NCBI RefSeq assembly: GCF_900143085.1
Contig: NZ_FRCZ01000008.1
Location: forward strand, 62,001-126,000
DNA: 64,000 bases
Source: Gracilibacillus kekensis
GTDB lineage: Bacteria; Bacillota; Bacilli; Bacillales; Amphibacillaceae
Reading direction: 5' to 3'
The stretch's first letter is position 1; every line of letters begins with the position of its first letter. The notes below the pieces were generated by a model that did not search any database, was not told the origin of the DNA, and worked only from the letters and a program-made list of their open reading frames with translations. Position numbers and translations under genes: made by a program. Shown here in pieces: positions 53,211-61,650 of the stretch.

Positions 53211-54884
53211 ATGAACGATTTATTAGAACTTAAAACAATTGAGAACATAAAACAGTACAAGTTTTTAATTCCTTCTTATCAACGAGGTTACCGATGGACT
53301 GAAAAAGAAGTAATAGATTTGTTAGATGATATTTCTGATTTCAATCCTAAAGAAATCGATGAAAATGGTGAAAAAACATGGTATTGTTTGCAGCCAATTG
53401 TGGTTAAAAAAAGAGATGAATACTTTGAAGTAATAGATGGACAACAGCGATTAACAACCATCTATTTAATTCTATTTTATTTAAATCAACTTTTAGTAAA
53501 GAAACACAGAAAAAAAATATTTGAATTGAATTATGAAACTCGAAAAGGAATTCCTGATTTTTTGAGGGACTTAAATGAAGGTTTGGAAAATACGGATAAT
53601 ATAGATTTTTATTACATATCCCAAGCGTATAACGTTATTAGTAAATGGTTTGAACGTGATGATTTTAACCTCTTTGATTTTCAATCAAAATTTAACTTTA
53701 ACACAAAAGTAATATGGTACGAAAGCTTTGAAGAAAATCCAATTGCTATATTTACAAGAATTAACATTGGAAAAATACCTTTAACTAATGCTGAACTTAT
53801 AAAAGCTTTATTTCTAAATAGCTCTAATTTTGATCAAAAATATGATGATAAGGTTAGACTGAAGCAATTAGAAATTGCTGCTGAATGGGATAGAATTGAG
53901 CAGTATTTACAAGACGATATGTTGTGGTATTTTATCAATCAATCAAATATGAAAACGAACCGGATAGACTTTATTTTTGAGTTAATGAATACTGATAATA
54001 ATCCAAAGGATAAGTACTCTACTTTTAGATTTTTTAGCAGAAAATTTATTTCTAAAGATGAGAAAACTATTGAATCAAACTGGTTAGAAGTAAAGAACTA
54101 TTTTCAAAGGTTTGTTGAGTGGTTTAATGAAAGAGAATTATACCACAAAATTGGTTTTCTAATTGCAGAAGGTGAAGATATTAAGACGATAATTGAAGGT
54201 TCACAATCACGAACCAAAACTGAATTTAAAATCTTTTTGAATAACTTAATTAAGCAAAGGCTTAGCAATGTTAATATCAGTGAATTGCAGTGCGGTGAAG
54301 ATAGCAAGAAAATTAAAGCCATTCTTTTACTCTATAATATTCAAACAATGCTAAACAATGACGTAGATAATTCAAGTTTTCCATTTCATCTTTATAAGGA
54401 GGAGAATTGGGATATCGAACATATAACTTCAATTAGGGATAAAATGCCTGAAAACCCCAAAGGTAGAGAGAATTGGTTAAATGATGCAGTTGAATTTATA
54501 GACGATAAAGATTTAAAGATTAAAGTTCAAAATTATATTCTCGATGATGAATTTAATGAAATATACAACGAGGTTATTTCGCATTTCAATCGTGATATCA
54601 AGGATGATGATATTAATGATTTATCTAATTTAGCTTTACTTGATTCTAGTACAAATCGTGGATATAAAAATGCTGTTTTTCCTGTAAAACGAATGACAAT
54701 AATTCAAAAAGAGAAAATGGGGAAATTCATTCCTTTATGTACAAAAAATGCGTTTTTAAAATATTTTAGTGAATACCCTCCAAGGATGTCCTTTTGGACG
54801 CAAGAAGACCGCGAAAAATACTATTTAGATATAGAGTCAGTTTTAAAAGCGTACTTGCCAGAAGAAAGCGAGGTTAATAAATGA
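53211..54884 (+). CDS. DUF262-HNH (GmrSD-type) protein, first of pair
   Basis: 557 residues. N-terminal DUF262 (ParB/sulfiredoxin-like NTPase fold): IPSYQRGYRW (about 22-31), IDGQQRLTT (about 74-82) and FTRINIGKIPLT. C-terminal DUF1524-type HNH nuclease: WDIEHI (about 399-404), then LSNLALLDSSTNRGYKN and FPVKR, all key residues present. In type IV enzymes such as GmrSD and BrxU these domains cut modified phage DNA with nucleotide control. It overlaps the following gene by four bases. GGAGGG precedes the start. Confidence 0.85.
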   Translation: MNDLLELKTIENIKQYKFLIPSYQRGYRWTEKEVIDLLDDISDFNPKEIDENGEKTWYCLQPIVVKKRDEYFEVIDGQQRLTTIYLILFYLNQLLVKKHRKKIFELNYETRKGIPDFLRDLNEGLENTDNIDFYYISQAYNVISKWFERDDFNLFDFQSKFNFNTKVIWYESFEENPIAIFTRINIGKIPLTNAELIKALFLNSSNFDQKYDDKVRLKQLEIAAEWDRIEQYLQDDMLWYFINQSNMKTNRIDFIFELMNTDNNPKDKYSTFRFFSRKFISKDEKTIESNWLEVKNYFQRFVEWFNERELYHKIGFLIAEGEDIKTIIEGSQSRTKTEFKIFLNNLIKQRLSNVNISELQCGEDSKKIKAILLLYNIQTMLNNDVDNSSFPFHLYKEENWDIEHITSIRDKMPENPKGRENWLNDAVEFIDDKDLKIKVQNYILDDEFNEIYNEVISHFNRDIKDDDINDLSNLALLDSSTNRGYKNAVFPVKRMTIIQKEKMGKFIPLCTKNAFLKYFSEYPPRMSFWTQEDREKYYLDIESVLKAYLPEESEVNK

Positions 54885-56869
54885 AGTTTTCAGAGGGAAG
54901 AGGCGAATTATATAGTTTTTACCAACTTATGAATGAATATGTTATAGAAATACCAATCATTCAGAGAGACTATGCTCAAGGTAGATTGGACAAAATTGAA
55001 TTAAGAAACGAATTTCTTCAAGCCATAAAAAGTGCACTTTTTGAAAATAAACCTATAAACCTTGACTTTATTTATGGGAGTACAACAAACGGAATACTTC
55101 AACCACTTGATGGTCAACAACGATTGACTACTTTATTTTTGCTTCATTGGTATGCTGCAGTCAAAGATAAAACCTTAAATGAAAAAAATAAAGAAATATT
55201 ATCAAAGTTCACCTATGAAACAAGGGCCTCTTCTAGAGAGTTTTGTCAAGCCTTAATAGACCAATCAATTCAAAATATTGATGAAAATACAACAATAAGT
55301 TTGTTAATTAAAGACTCAAACTGGTATTTTCTTTCTTGGAATCATGATCCTACAATTGATGGTATGTTGAGGACTATTGATCATATCCACACACTGTTTA
55401 ATGATTTACCTGATTTATGGGAACTGCTGGTCTCAGATGAGAATATAATAAGTTTCTATCATATTGAATTGAAAAATTTTGGTCTAAGTGATGATTTGTA
55501 TATAAAAATGAATGCGAGAGGAAAGGCTTTAACCTCTTTTGAGAATTTTAAAGCATCTTTTGAAAAACAAATAAGTGATAAGAAATGGGATGTTAATAAA
55601 GATTTTGAAGAGACCTTTTCATGTAAAGTGGATACGAAATGGACAGATCTATTTTGGAAACATAGGAGCCATAGAAATGGTATAGATGAAGCAATGATAA
55701 GATTTTTCTCTTCTATTGCTATGATAAGTTCCGCTATAGAAAAGACACCAAATAGGACGGAAACCATTAGATCGTTACAAAACGACCCAAGGGCAATTAG
55801 ACCCGGCCATTTTTCAGGTCTAGGTTATAATTATTTGCATAGAGCACTTGATGTTTTCACCAAACTTTACGAAAACGACCACGAACTGAAAGTAGATGTC
55901 CCATACGGTTCTTACATTACCAATGGGGATATATTTAGAACCTTAGTATATAACACTGTGAATGCTAGTTATACTCAAAAGGTAATATTTTTTGCGCAAA
56001 CAGAGTACATTTTAAGAAACCCAGAGATTGATCTTGTATTGTTTGAAGATTGGATGAGAGTTGTAAGAAACATTGTCAATAGAGGGGATATAGAAAGGTC
56101 TGGAAGTAAAGCTTCAATAGTCCGTAGTCCAGAATCTTTCGATGGTGCTATTAATTTAATTAACGAACTAGCTACTGGATGTAGTAACATATATGAATTT
56201 TTAGTTACTCATACTGTAACATCACAATTTGCTAAAAGTCAGATAGAAGAAGAACAATTAAAAGCAAGATTAATAGGCTATGGAAAGCATAATAAGAAAG
56301 CTATTGTCGAAGCTGAAAATATTGACTTTTTTAGTGGTAGAATAAGTTTATTATTTGAATGTATTGATTTTGATGGTAGGGACGATAGTTTTAATCTAGA
56401 TAAATTTCTCGATGTCGCCAATGTTTTTAGGGTTTATATTGATAATGAAATTACAGATAAATTAAGACGAGCGCTTTTAACAATTTCTACAGATTCAGGT
56501 GATAATAACTATTATGATTATTGGTGGTCATGGTCATATGCAGTTGATGCAAATAAACGTTGCTTAATAACTAAAAAAAGTGAACTTGAGTATTATGTTT
56601 ATGGTAACTATAAGAGTAGAGACGAGTACAAACAATATTTAATAAAACTAGTTCAGCAGCTAGTAGATTATAATTTGGATGAGATAATTGATATGTTTGA
56701 ACCACCTGTAGAGATGCCAAATTGGAAAAAAAGATTAATAAAAGAGCCAAATTTACTTAGTACCTATTGTAAATCCAAGTATATTGCCATTCCAGAATCA
56801 GAGAAATGTTGCTACTTATTAAAAGGAGTCAGACCCAGAGATATAGACTCTTGCTTTAAAGTTCAATAG
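54881..56869 (+). CDS. DUF262 protein, second of pair
   Basis: 662 residues. A DUF262 N-terminus with IPIIQRDYAQGR (about 22-33), a FIYGSTTNG strand and LDGQQRLTT (about 75-83), plus the MNARGKALTSFENFKA block. The C-terminal ~400 residues are not recognised; no HNH/DUF1524 motif is visible. Translation is coupled to the first gene through ATGA. The paired arrangement suggests that the two proteins act in one complex, the second as sensor or regulatory subunit; this is inference. Last gene before the right att site. Confidence 0.82.
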   Translation: MKFSEGRGELYSFYQLMNEYVIEIPIIQRDYAQGRLDKIELRNEFLQAIKSALFENKPINLDFIYGSTTNGILQPLDGQQRLTTLFLLHWYAAVKDKTLNEKNKEILSKFTYETRASSREFCQALIDQSIQNIDENTTISLLIKDSNWYFLSWNHDPTIDGMLRTIDHIHTLFNDLPDLWELLVSDENIISFYHIELKNFGLSDDLYIKMNARGKALTSFENFKASFEKQISDKKWDVNKDFEETFSCKVDTKWTDLFWKHRSHRNGIDEAMIRFFSSIAMISSAIEKTPNRTETIRSLQNDPRAIRPGHFSGLGYNYLHRALDVFTKLYENDHELKVDVPYGSYITNGDIFRTLVYNTVNASYTQKVIFFAQTEYILRNPEIDLVLFEDWMRVVRNIVNRGDIERSGSKASIVRSPESFDGAINLINELATGCSNIYEFLVTHTVTSQFAKSQIEEEQLKARLIGYGKHNKKAIVEAENIDFFSGRISLLFECIDFDGRDDSFNLDKFLDVANVFRVYIDNEITDKLRRALLTISTDSGDNNYYDYWWSWSYAVDANKRCLITKKSELEYYVYGNYKSRDEYKQYLIKLVQQLVDYNLDEIIDMFEPPVEMPNWKKRLIKEPNLLSTYCKSKYIAIPESEKCCYLLKGVRPRDIDSCFKVQ

Positions 56870-57004
56870 AGATAATAAACTCTCTACAAAGAAATAAATT
56901 GAAAGAGTAATAAGGAGAGCGGAAACATTAAGGAAGAAAGATAAATTTTAATTAAGTTAAACGGATTTTAAAAGAAGTTGGTTTGAACATAATTAATAAT
57001 AAAG

Positions 57005-57031
57005 TAAAGATCACATAATTGTGGTCTTTAT
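57005..57031 (+). terminator. Terminator near the right end of the cassette
   Basis: AAAGATCACA and TGTGGTCTTT pair (one G-U) around TAAT, followed by a T-rich stretch, 136 bp after the second DUF262 gene. Confidence 0.7.
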
Positions 57032-57081
57032 TACGTTCTATCCGCTTTAGGTAAAAAAACCTCATTTTGGTTGGTTACGGA

Positions 57082-57110
57082 GAACCGTATCATAAGTAAA
57101 TGAGGTTTTT
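57082..57110 (+). other. Right attachment site (attR) of the SCC-like element
   Basis: Begins GAACCGTATCATAAG and continues TAAATGAGGTTTTT; 28 of 29 bases equal the site at the rlmH end. AAAAACCTCATTT at 57056 is the reverse complement of the distal part of the site, giving the inverted-repeat end structure known from SCC boundaries. Confidence 0.9.
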
Positions 57111-57394
57111 GTAAGCTATTAAAATTTTAATAATAAAGTCGGAGATAAGCAATTGTGAAATGATGGCTTATCTTTGTCTTTTTTCTGCTGTTATAGTAAT
57201 AAATTAATTTGAGTTTTAGTACAGTAATCCATATATACGATATAAATATTTAGAAGAATCAAAGTAAATGATACCTATATACAGATTTTTGTAAATATTA
57301 TCTAAATATAATCGAGTTTAATGATAAAATAACATTGGGTTGTAATTATTAGTTATGACTTTTTCGATTTAATACTTTAGGGGGGAAGAAGAAA

Positions 57395-58045
57395 ATGAGT
57401 TTTATTGTTAATAAATTACTATTAATTGGATTGTTAGGGTTAGTGCTAGGTGCTTGTTCTGCAGCTACCGATACGGAAGAAAGCTCAGAGAATATAACAG
57501 AAGAGACCGTAGTAGAAACTGTAGAAGCAATCGAAGAATCTGAAGAAAGAAGTATTGTAGCCGATGAGATTACAACAACCTTCTATCCAGAAGTAACTAG
57601 ATTAAGACATCTTACCGAAGAAGACCTTGAGTGGTACGATATAATTATGACAAGATTAAATGCTATCGATGATTTCTCAGGTGATCGGGAGACTGTATAC
57701 GAGATAGCTGAAGAATACGGAGAAGATCCTGAAGAGCTGTGGTTTAATTGGTTAGAAATTGTTGACGCAAAAAGGTACGGTGATAATGGAAATTATGCTA
57801 TTTTGTCAGAGGCTTATCATAAATTAACTACTGAAATAATTGAAAAGAACATCGTGGGAGCAAATATAGAAATAATTAGCGGTGGATCTAGATTTGACGA
57901 TGTAAAATTAACCACATATGAACATCAAGAGGTATATGTAGATGGAGAAACTCACAATATTTCCTACATAATTGAACACAGAGATGATTTTAAAATTGCT
58001 GAAATAATTGAATTTAAAGTTAACGAGGAAAAGGTAGATTTATAG
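57395..58045 (+). CDS. Lipoprotein of unknown function
   Basis: 216 residues. A lipoprotein signal peptide ends VLGAC (Cys about residue 21), then a Glu-rich linker (about 25-55) and a folded region (about 60-216) ending in alternating strands (EVYVDGETHNISYIIEHRDDFKIAEIIEFKV). GGGGGGAAGAAG precedes the start. I do not recognise the family. It is isolated between two att-like sites, so probably horizontally acquired. Confidence 0.8.
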   Translation: MSFIVNKLLLIGLLGLVLGACSAATDTEESSENITEETVVETVEAIEESEERSIVADEITTTFYPEVTRLRHLTEEDLEWYDIIMTRLNAIDDFSGDRETVYEIAEEYGEDPEELWFNWLEIVDAKRYGDNGNYAILSEAYHKLTTEIIEKNIVGANIEIISGGSRFDDVKLTTYEHQEVYVDGETHNISYIIEHRDDFKIAEIIEFKVNEEKVDL

Positions 58046-58122
58046 ATGTATTATGTTTAGTTACATTCCTTGTAACTATTTTATCGCTGTTAAAGACCTC
58101 ATTTAGACATCAATCGTGCGTA

Positions 58123-58141
58123 GAACCGTATCACAAGAAAA
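58123..58141 (+). other. Third att-like site
   Basis: GAACCGTATCACAAGAAAA agrees with the attR core GAACCGTATCATAAG at 14 of 15 positions but lacks the following TAAATGAGG. An upstream CCTCATTT is present at 58097 as in attR. It marks the probable old junction with host DNA. Confidence 0.6.
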
Positions 58142-58190
58142 GGCGAAAACCCGCGGTGTTAGCCAATTTAGTGGAATTTCGCCCTTTATA
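58142..58190 (+). terminator. Hairpin with GGCGAAA/TTTCGCC stem
   Basis: GGCGAAA at 58142 and TTTCGCCCTTTAT at 58177 can form a terminator-like stem with a long loop. It lies between the lipoprotein gene and the convergent protease gene. The rest of the gap to 58313 shows no gene. Confidence 0.45.
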
Positions 58191-58313
58191 TTTTCTTATA
58201 AAGAAAAGACTGTTCGCCGATGTGAAGTCAAGTAAAGGGACAGCCATTTCCCTTTTTATAGTACTTTGAAAAATGCTTTACGCATTATTCCTTTGCTCGC
58301 GCATGTTTTTAGT

Positions 58314-59189
58314 TCAAATCTTTAGTAACGATGCCCGTTTCCTTGTAGCATAAATCAGCATAGGAATGGAAATAAGCAGGCTGACTATAATCGGAACAAT
58401 GGAGGCCTCGAGTCCAAAATCTCCCCCTGTGAGAAGTGCAGATCCGTTTACTTTTACATTATACAGCCCGGCTGTTAAGTATCCAGAAACAGGAATGCCG
58501 ACCATATCCTCAATTGCATTCCAGGCAAAATGCAGTCCTATGACAAACCACAGGTTCCGTCGCCATAAGAATGCAGCTCCCAGCAGAAGACCTGCTTCAA
58601 TGGATATAGCGAAGGCACTCCATAGTGTTGCCCCTGGATTCCCAATATGGGCAACTCCAAAGAATAGTGAGGTCACAGCGAGTGCGGGCCAGGCTCCCAC
58701 CAAATTTTGAATTGCTTGAAACATAAACCCACGAAAGATAAGCTCCTCAATGATGGCTGCGCTTAAAGCTGCTTCAATGGACATTATCAGAACAGCACTC
58801 GTATCTACGGAACTCGCCCATTGTAAGGAGTAACCCCCCATAGCAACAATAATTAGGATGGACACTACGATAAAGAGTGCCCCTGTTAGAAGCCCCATCC
58901 CAGTTTCAATGCCTGCGCGTTGTATTGATATCTCAGCAGTTGACCGGCGAGCCAGGTATTTCATTGTAAGTCTATAGACCATGATGACAATAAAGCATTT
59001 CGTAAGTGTAAGTAGAAGGGAAGTGATTCCCTCTGTTTGATCGGTTAGCTGCCGAAATAGTGAATCTACCAGAATAATACCGATAGCTCCCGTAATCATC
59101 CATACGATTGGATAACGCCAAAATGAACTCCATTTACTTAAATTTTCGCCATTCTGTTGTTTCTCGTTATATACATATCTATTTCTCAT
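58314..59189 (-). CDS. CPBP-family intramembrane metalloprotease
   Basis: 291 residues, about eight membrane helices. The three CPBP (Abi/CAAX protease) motifs are intact: IIEELIFRGF (about 151-160), FFGVAHIGN (about 187-195) and GLHFAWNA (about 227-234). Bacterial members process or protect against peptides, including bacteriocins, or act on regulatory substrates. Same strand as the two-component system and HxlR genes that follow, but 143 bp separate it from them. Confidence 0.88.
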   Translation of the reverse strand: MRNRYVYNEKQQNGENLSKWSSFWRYPIVWMITGAIGIILVDSLFRQLTDQTEGITSLLLTLTKCFIVIMVYRLTMKYLARRSTAEISIQRAGIETGMGLLTGALFIVVSILIIVAMGGYSLQWASSVDTSAVLIMSIEAALSAAIIEELIFRGFMFQAIQNLVGAWPALAVTSLFFGVAHIGNPGATLWSAFAISIEAGLLLGAAFLWRRNLWFVIGLHFAWNAIEDMVGIPVSGYLTAGLYNVKVNGSALLTGGDFGLEASIVPIIVSLLISIPMLIYATRKRASLLKI

Positions 59190-59332
59190 TTCTTACTTCA
59201 GCTCCTTTATATCACGTAAGTACGTTATAAGTGTAAGCTGAAAAAGTCATAGTTGGTAAGTGCGCTTTGGTCATATGACTATAAAAAAGCCAGTAACTAA
59301 AATAAGTTACCAGCATCTTAGCTATTGGCCTT

Positions 59333-59977
59333 TTATTGATCCATGATTCCCGAATCTCGGGCCTTACGGGTCGCCTCTCGCCTTCCACTCACATTCAGCT
59401 TCGAATAAATCGTTGAAATGTAATTTTTAACTGTTCCTACACTAAGAAACAACGCCTCAGCGATGTCTTGATTGCGCATGCCTGAAGCTAGCTTATGCAG
59501 TACTTCAATTTCGCGGGAGCTGAGCCCGTATACATTACTTTTCGGTGCGGAGGTTTGGTTCATACTTTTGATCATTTTCGTTGCCATCTCCTGCGTAATT
59601 AAAGTCCCTCCCGCATGAACCACCCTTATGCCCGCAGCCAGTTCCTTGGGATGAATGGCTTTGAGCAAATACCCCTCTGCTCCATGGCTTAATGCTGTCA
59701 GCACATATTCTACTTCCTGGTATGAGGTCAGTATGATAACTTTAGTTACAGGTAGCCGCTCTTTAATCAGTGCCGTTGCCGCAACGCCGTCCATGACCGG
59801 CATATTGATATCCATCAGCACAATATCTGGCTGAAACTGCTCACAGCCTTTGATTGCTTCTTCCCCATTTTTGGCTAAGCCAACAATTTCAAAATCTTCT
59901 TCCATGGACAGTATGATACTGAGACTCTCCAAAATTAATTCCTGATCATCGGCAAGCAGTATTTTAATCTTTTCCAT
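59333..59977 (-). CDS. NarL/LuxR-type response regulator
   Basis: 214 residues. Receiver domain with DDQE, the phosphoacceptor Asp in DIVLMDINMP (about residue 55) and the LLKA lysine region; C-terminal LuxR helix-turn-helix (about 148-208) with LSSREIEVLHKLASG and VGTVKNYISTIYSKL. Partner of the histidine kinase whose gene it overlaps by 14 bp. The local DNA is more GC-rich than the rest of the window, a hint of transfer. Confidence 0.93.
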   Translation of the reverse strand: MEKIKILLADDQELILESLSIILSMEEDFEIVGLAKNGEEAIKGCEQFQPDIVLMDINMPVMDGVAATALIKERLPVTKVIILTSYQEVEYVLTALSHGAEGYLLKAIHPKELAAGIRVVHAGGTLITQEMATKMIKSMNQTSAPKSNVYGLSSREIEVLHKLASGMRNQDIAEALFLSVGTVKNYISTIYSKLNVSGRREATRKARDSGIMDQ

Positions 59978-61151
59978 GCAATACCATCATTCCTTTCAGA
60001 GGGATTTCACACCTGACTTCGGTAAATGTGGCTGTTCCTACCTCAGATGATACAAACAGATTACCTCCCAACTCCTCGACCCGTTGTTTCATAGTAGTCA
60101 ATCCGAAGCCATATTCCAGCTTGTCAAAAGGTTTTCCATTATTTTGAATGAACAATTGCACATTGGACTCGGAAAACCAAAGCTCCAGACGCAGTTGAGA
60201 CGCTTTTCCATGTTTCAGTGCATTCGTAAAAGACTCTTGGATGACCCGAAGGATCGTTTGCCGCACCTCAAAGAGCAACGGCGGTTCCTTCCCTAGCAGA
60301 TTCAAGACCACGTCAGTTCCTGTGTGCTCTCGAAAACTGACCACAAGTTCCTCGACTTGTTGTATAAGATTTGATTCTTCTTCTTCGCTTATCTCGTGGA
60401 CAATGCTTCTCATTTCGTTGAGATTATTTTCAGCTAACGCTCTTAAACGAATTAAGCGATCTTTGACCTCGGCAGTGTTGTTATCCAAAAGAGCAATGGA
60501 AACATCAAGGCTCATAATAAGTGAGATAAAAGAATGCCCCAGCGTATCGTGAAGCTCCTTGGACATGCGGTTGCGCTCTTTAAGCAAAGTCATCTTCTCA
60601 ATCTCAGCGGCGTAGTGAGTTAACAGCTTATTTTGCTGCTCAACTTCAGCCACTAGCTCATTTTTCTGATAATACGCATTGGCTACGGAGCTTGCCCATA
60701 TGCCGATAAAGCAGAATAAAAGGTTATCTGCTCCGATACCAAGGGTTTGTTTCAAGGATAATCCTAAATGAGACTGAAAGGTAAAAGGAATCAAAGCAAC
60801 GATGGGAATGATCCAGAGCGTATGTCTAGTCCATAAGAAACCCATTGTAAGACTCGGCAACAAGTAGTCTGCTTTGGAAGCCAGATCTGGATGGAAGACA
60901 GTATTCACATAATAAGAGCCGCCTAGCAATAGCTCCAATATGCAAAACCAGGCCTTGTTCTTCCGCCGCCCTGGAAACCAGAATATCATAGGAACGATAA
61001 ACGCTGCCATCAACCAAATGAAGTTTAACCATGTACTGTTTGAAGGCTCACCTTCTGTAAAAAACCGGGACAACAACAAAAAATAATGGTATGAACGAAG
61101 AGCAAATATGCCCCAATCCATAAAAGATAGTATTTTTTTCATATCAGCCAC
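59964..61151 (-). CDS. NarL-group sensor histidine kinase (HisKA_3)
   Basis: 395 residues. Five or six membrane helices in the first ~170 residues with almost no extracellular domain, a short coiled coil, then HisKA_3 with the phospho-His in SKELHDTLGHSF (about residue 198) and a C-terminal HATPase with NALKHG and GFGLTTMKQRVEELGG. Similar in layout to DesK/LiaS kinases that sense membrane or cell-envelope state. It is the upstream gene of the pair with the response regulator. The CPBP protease may be a target. Confidence 0.9.
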   Translation of the reverse strand: MADMKKILSFMDWGIFALRSYHYFLLLSRFFTEGEPSNSTWLNFIWLMAAFIVPMIFWFPGRRKNKAWFCILELLLGGSYYVNTVFHPDLASKADYLLPSLTMGFLWTRHTLWIIPIVALIPFTFQSHLGLSLKQTLGIGADNLLFCFIGIWASSVANAYYQKNELVAEVEQQNKLLTHYAAEIEKMTLLKERNRMSKELHDTLGHSFISLIMSLDVSIALLDNNTAEVKDRLIRLRALAENNLNEMRSIVHEISEEEESNLIQQVEELVVSFREHTGTDVVLNLLGKEPPLLFEVRQTILRVIQESFTNALKHGKASQLRLELWFSESNVQLFIQNNGKPFDKLEYGFGLTTMKQRVEELGGNLFVSSEVGTATFTEVRCEIPLKGMMVLHGKD

Positions 61152-61202
61152 TTTTCCAATAAAATAAATAAATTAGTGCTAGTTAATCGTATGTAATTGT
61201 AA

Positions 61203-61523
61203 CTATCTTACATTCCAAGTATTTCCCCATTCTTTCATAGCTTCAAAGATTGGCAGAAGGGATCGCCCCTTTTCTGTAAATGAATACTCCACATGAGGGG
61301 GTATTTCTGAATAAATAGTGCGATTTATAATGCCTTCTTCCTCTAACTCTTTTAACCTTAGCGAAAGTGTCCTTGGACTAATCCCTCTTAGAGATCTTTG
61401 TAACTCCCCGAAACGCTTCGTTCCTTGTAAAATATCCCTAAGAATTAAGAATGTCCACTTGCCTCCTATTACATCCATCGTCTTTTCAATAGGACAGTTC
61501 TGATAATCTGGTTCAAGCATCAT
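61203..61523 (-). CDS. HxlR-family transcriptional regulator
   Basis: 106 residues. The HxlR signature is clear: CPIEKTMDVIGGKWTFLIL (Cys about residue 11), GTKRFGELQRSLRGISPRTLSLRL and EIPPHVEYSFTEKGRSLLP. These MarR-like winged-helix proteins often sense electrophiles or redox state through the N-terminal cysteine. It is divergent from the epimerase/reductase gene with a 127-bp shared region, so it likely controls that gene and itself. Confidence 0.92.
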   Translation of the reverse strand: MMLEPDYQNCPIEKTMDVIGGKWTFLILRDILQGTKRFGELQRSLRGISPRTLSLRLKELEEEGIINRTIYSEIPPHVEYSFTEKGRSLLPIFEAMKEWGNTWNVR

Positions 61524-61650
61524 CTTTTATCCCTCCTACTATATTTTTGTATAGTAACTTCACTTAAATTCCGTACTATTATTTCTGTTGCACTTCATTT
61601 AGTATAGCAATACAGGGTGGTTAAGTAAAATAATGGAAGGGATGATTAAA

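Larger units (their letters stand above)
38487..57110. mobile_element. SCC-like cassette inserted at rlmH (~18.6 kb)
   Basis: Bounded by 29-bp direct repeats, the left one formed by the rlmH terminus. It encodes a Cch-like D5/superfamily-3 helicase (47595-49421), one large serine recombinase (49685-51382), small ORFs around the recombinase, RadC/JAB and DUF1643 proteins, and restriction- and nuclease-type cargo. An inner inverted repeat (AAAAACCTCATTT at 57056 against AAATGAGGTTTTT at 57098) frames the right site, as SCC ends do. A single recombinase gene recalls the CcrC arrangement. Restriction-modification genes sit next to rlmH; the DUF262 pair is at the distal end. Confidence 0.85.
57111..58141. 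mobile_element. Possible second, decayed tandem cassette (~1 kb)
   Basis: Lies between attR at 57082 and a third att-like sequence at 58123 (GAACCGTATCACAAG). It has an inner CCTCATTT (58097) placed like the one at 57060. It carries one lipoprotein gene and a hairpin (GATAAGC/GCTTATC near 57153). No recombinase is present, so it would depend on another element for movement. Confidence 0.5.
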
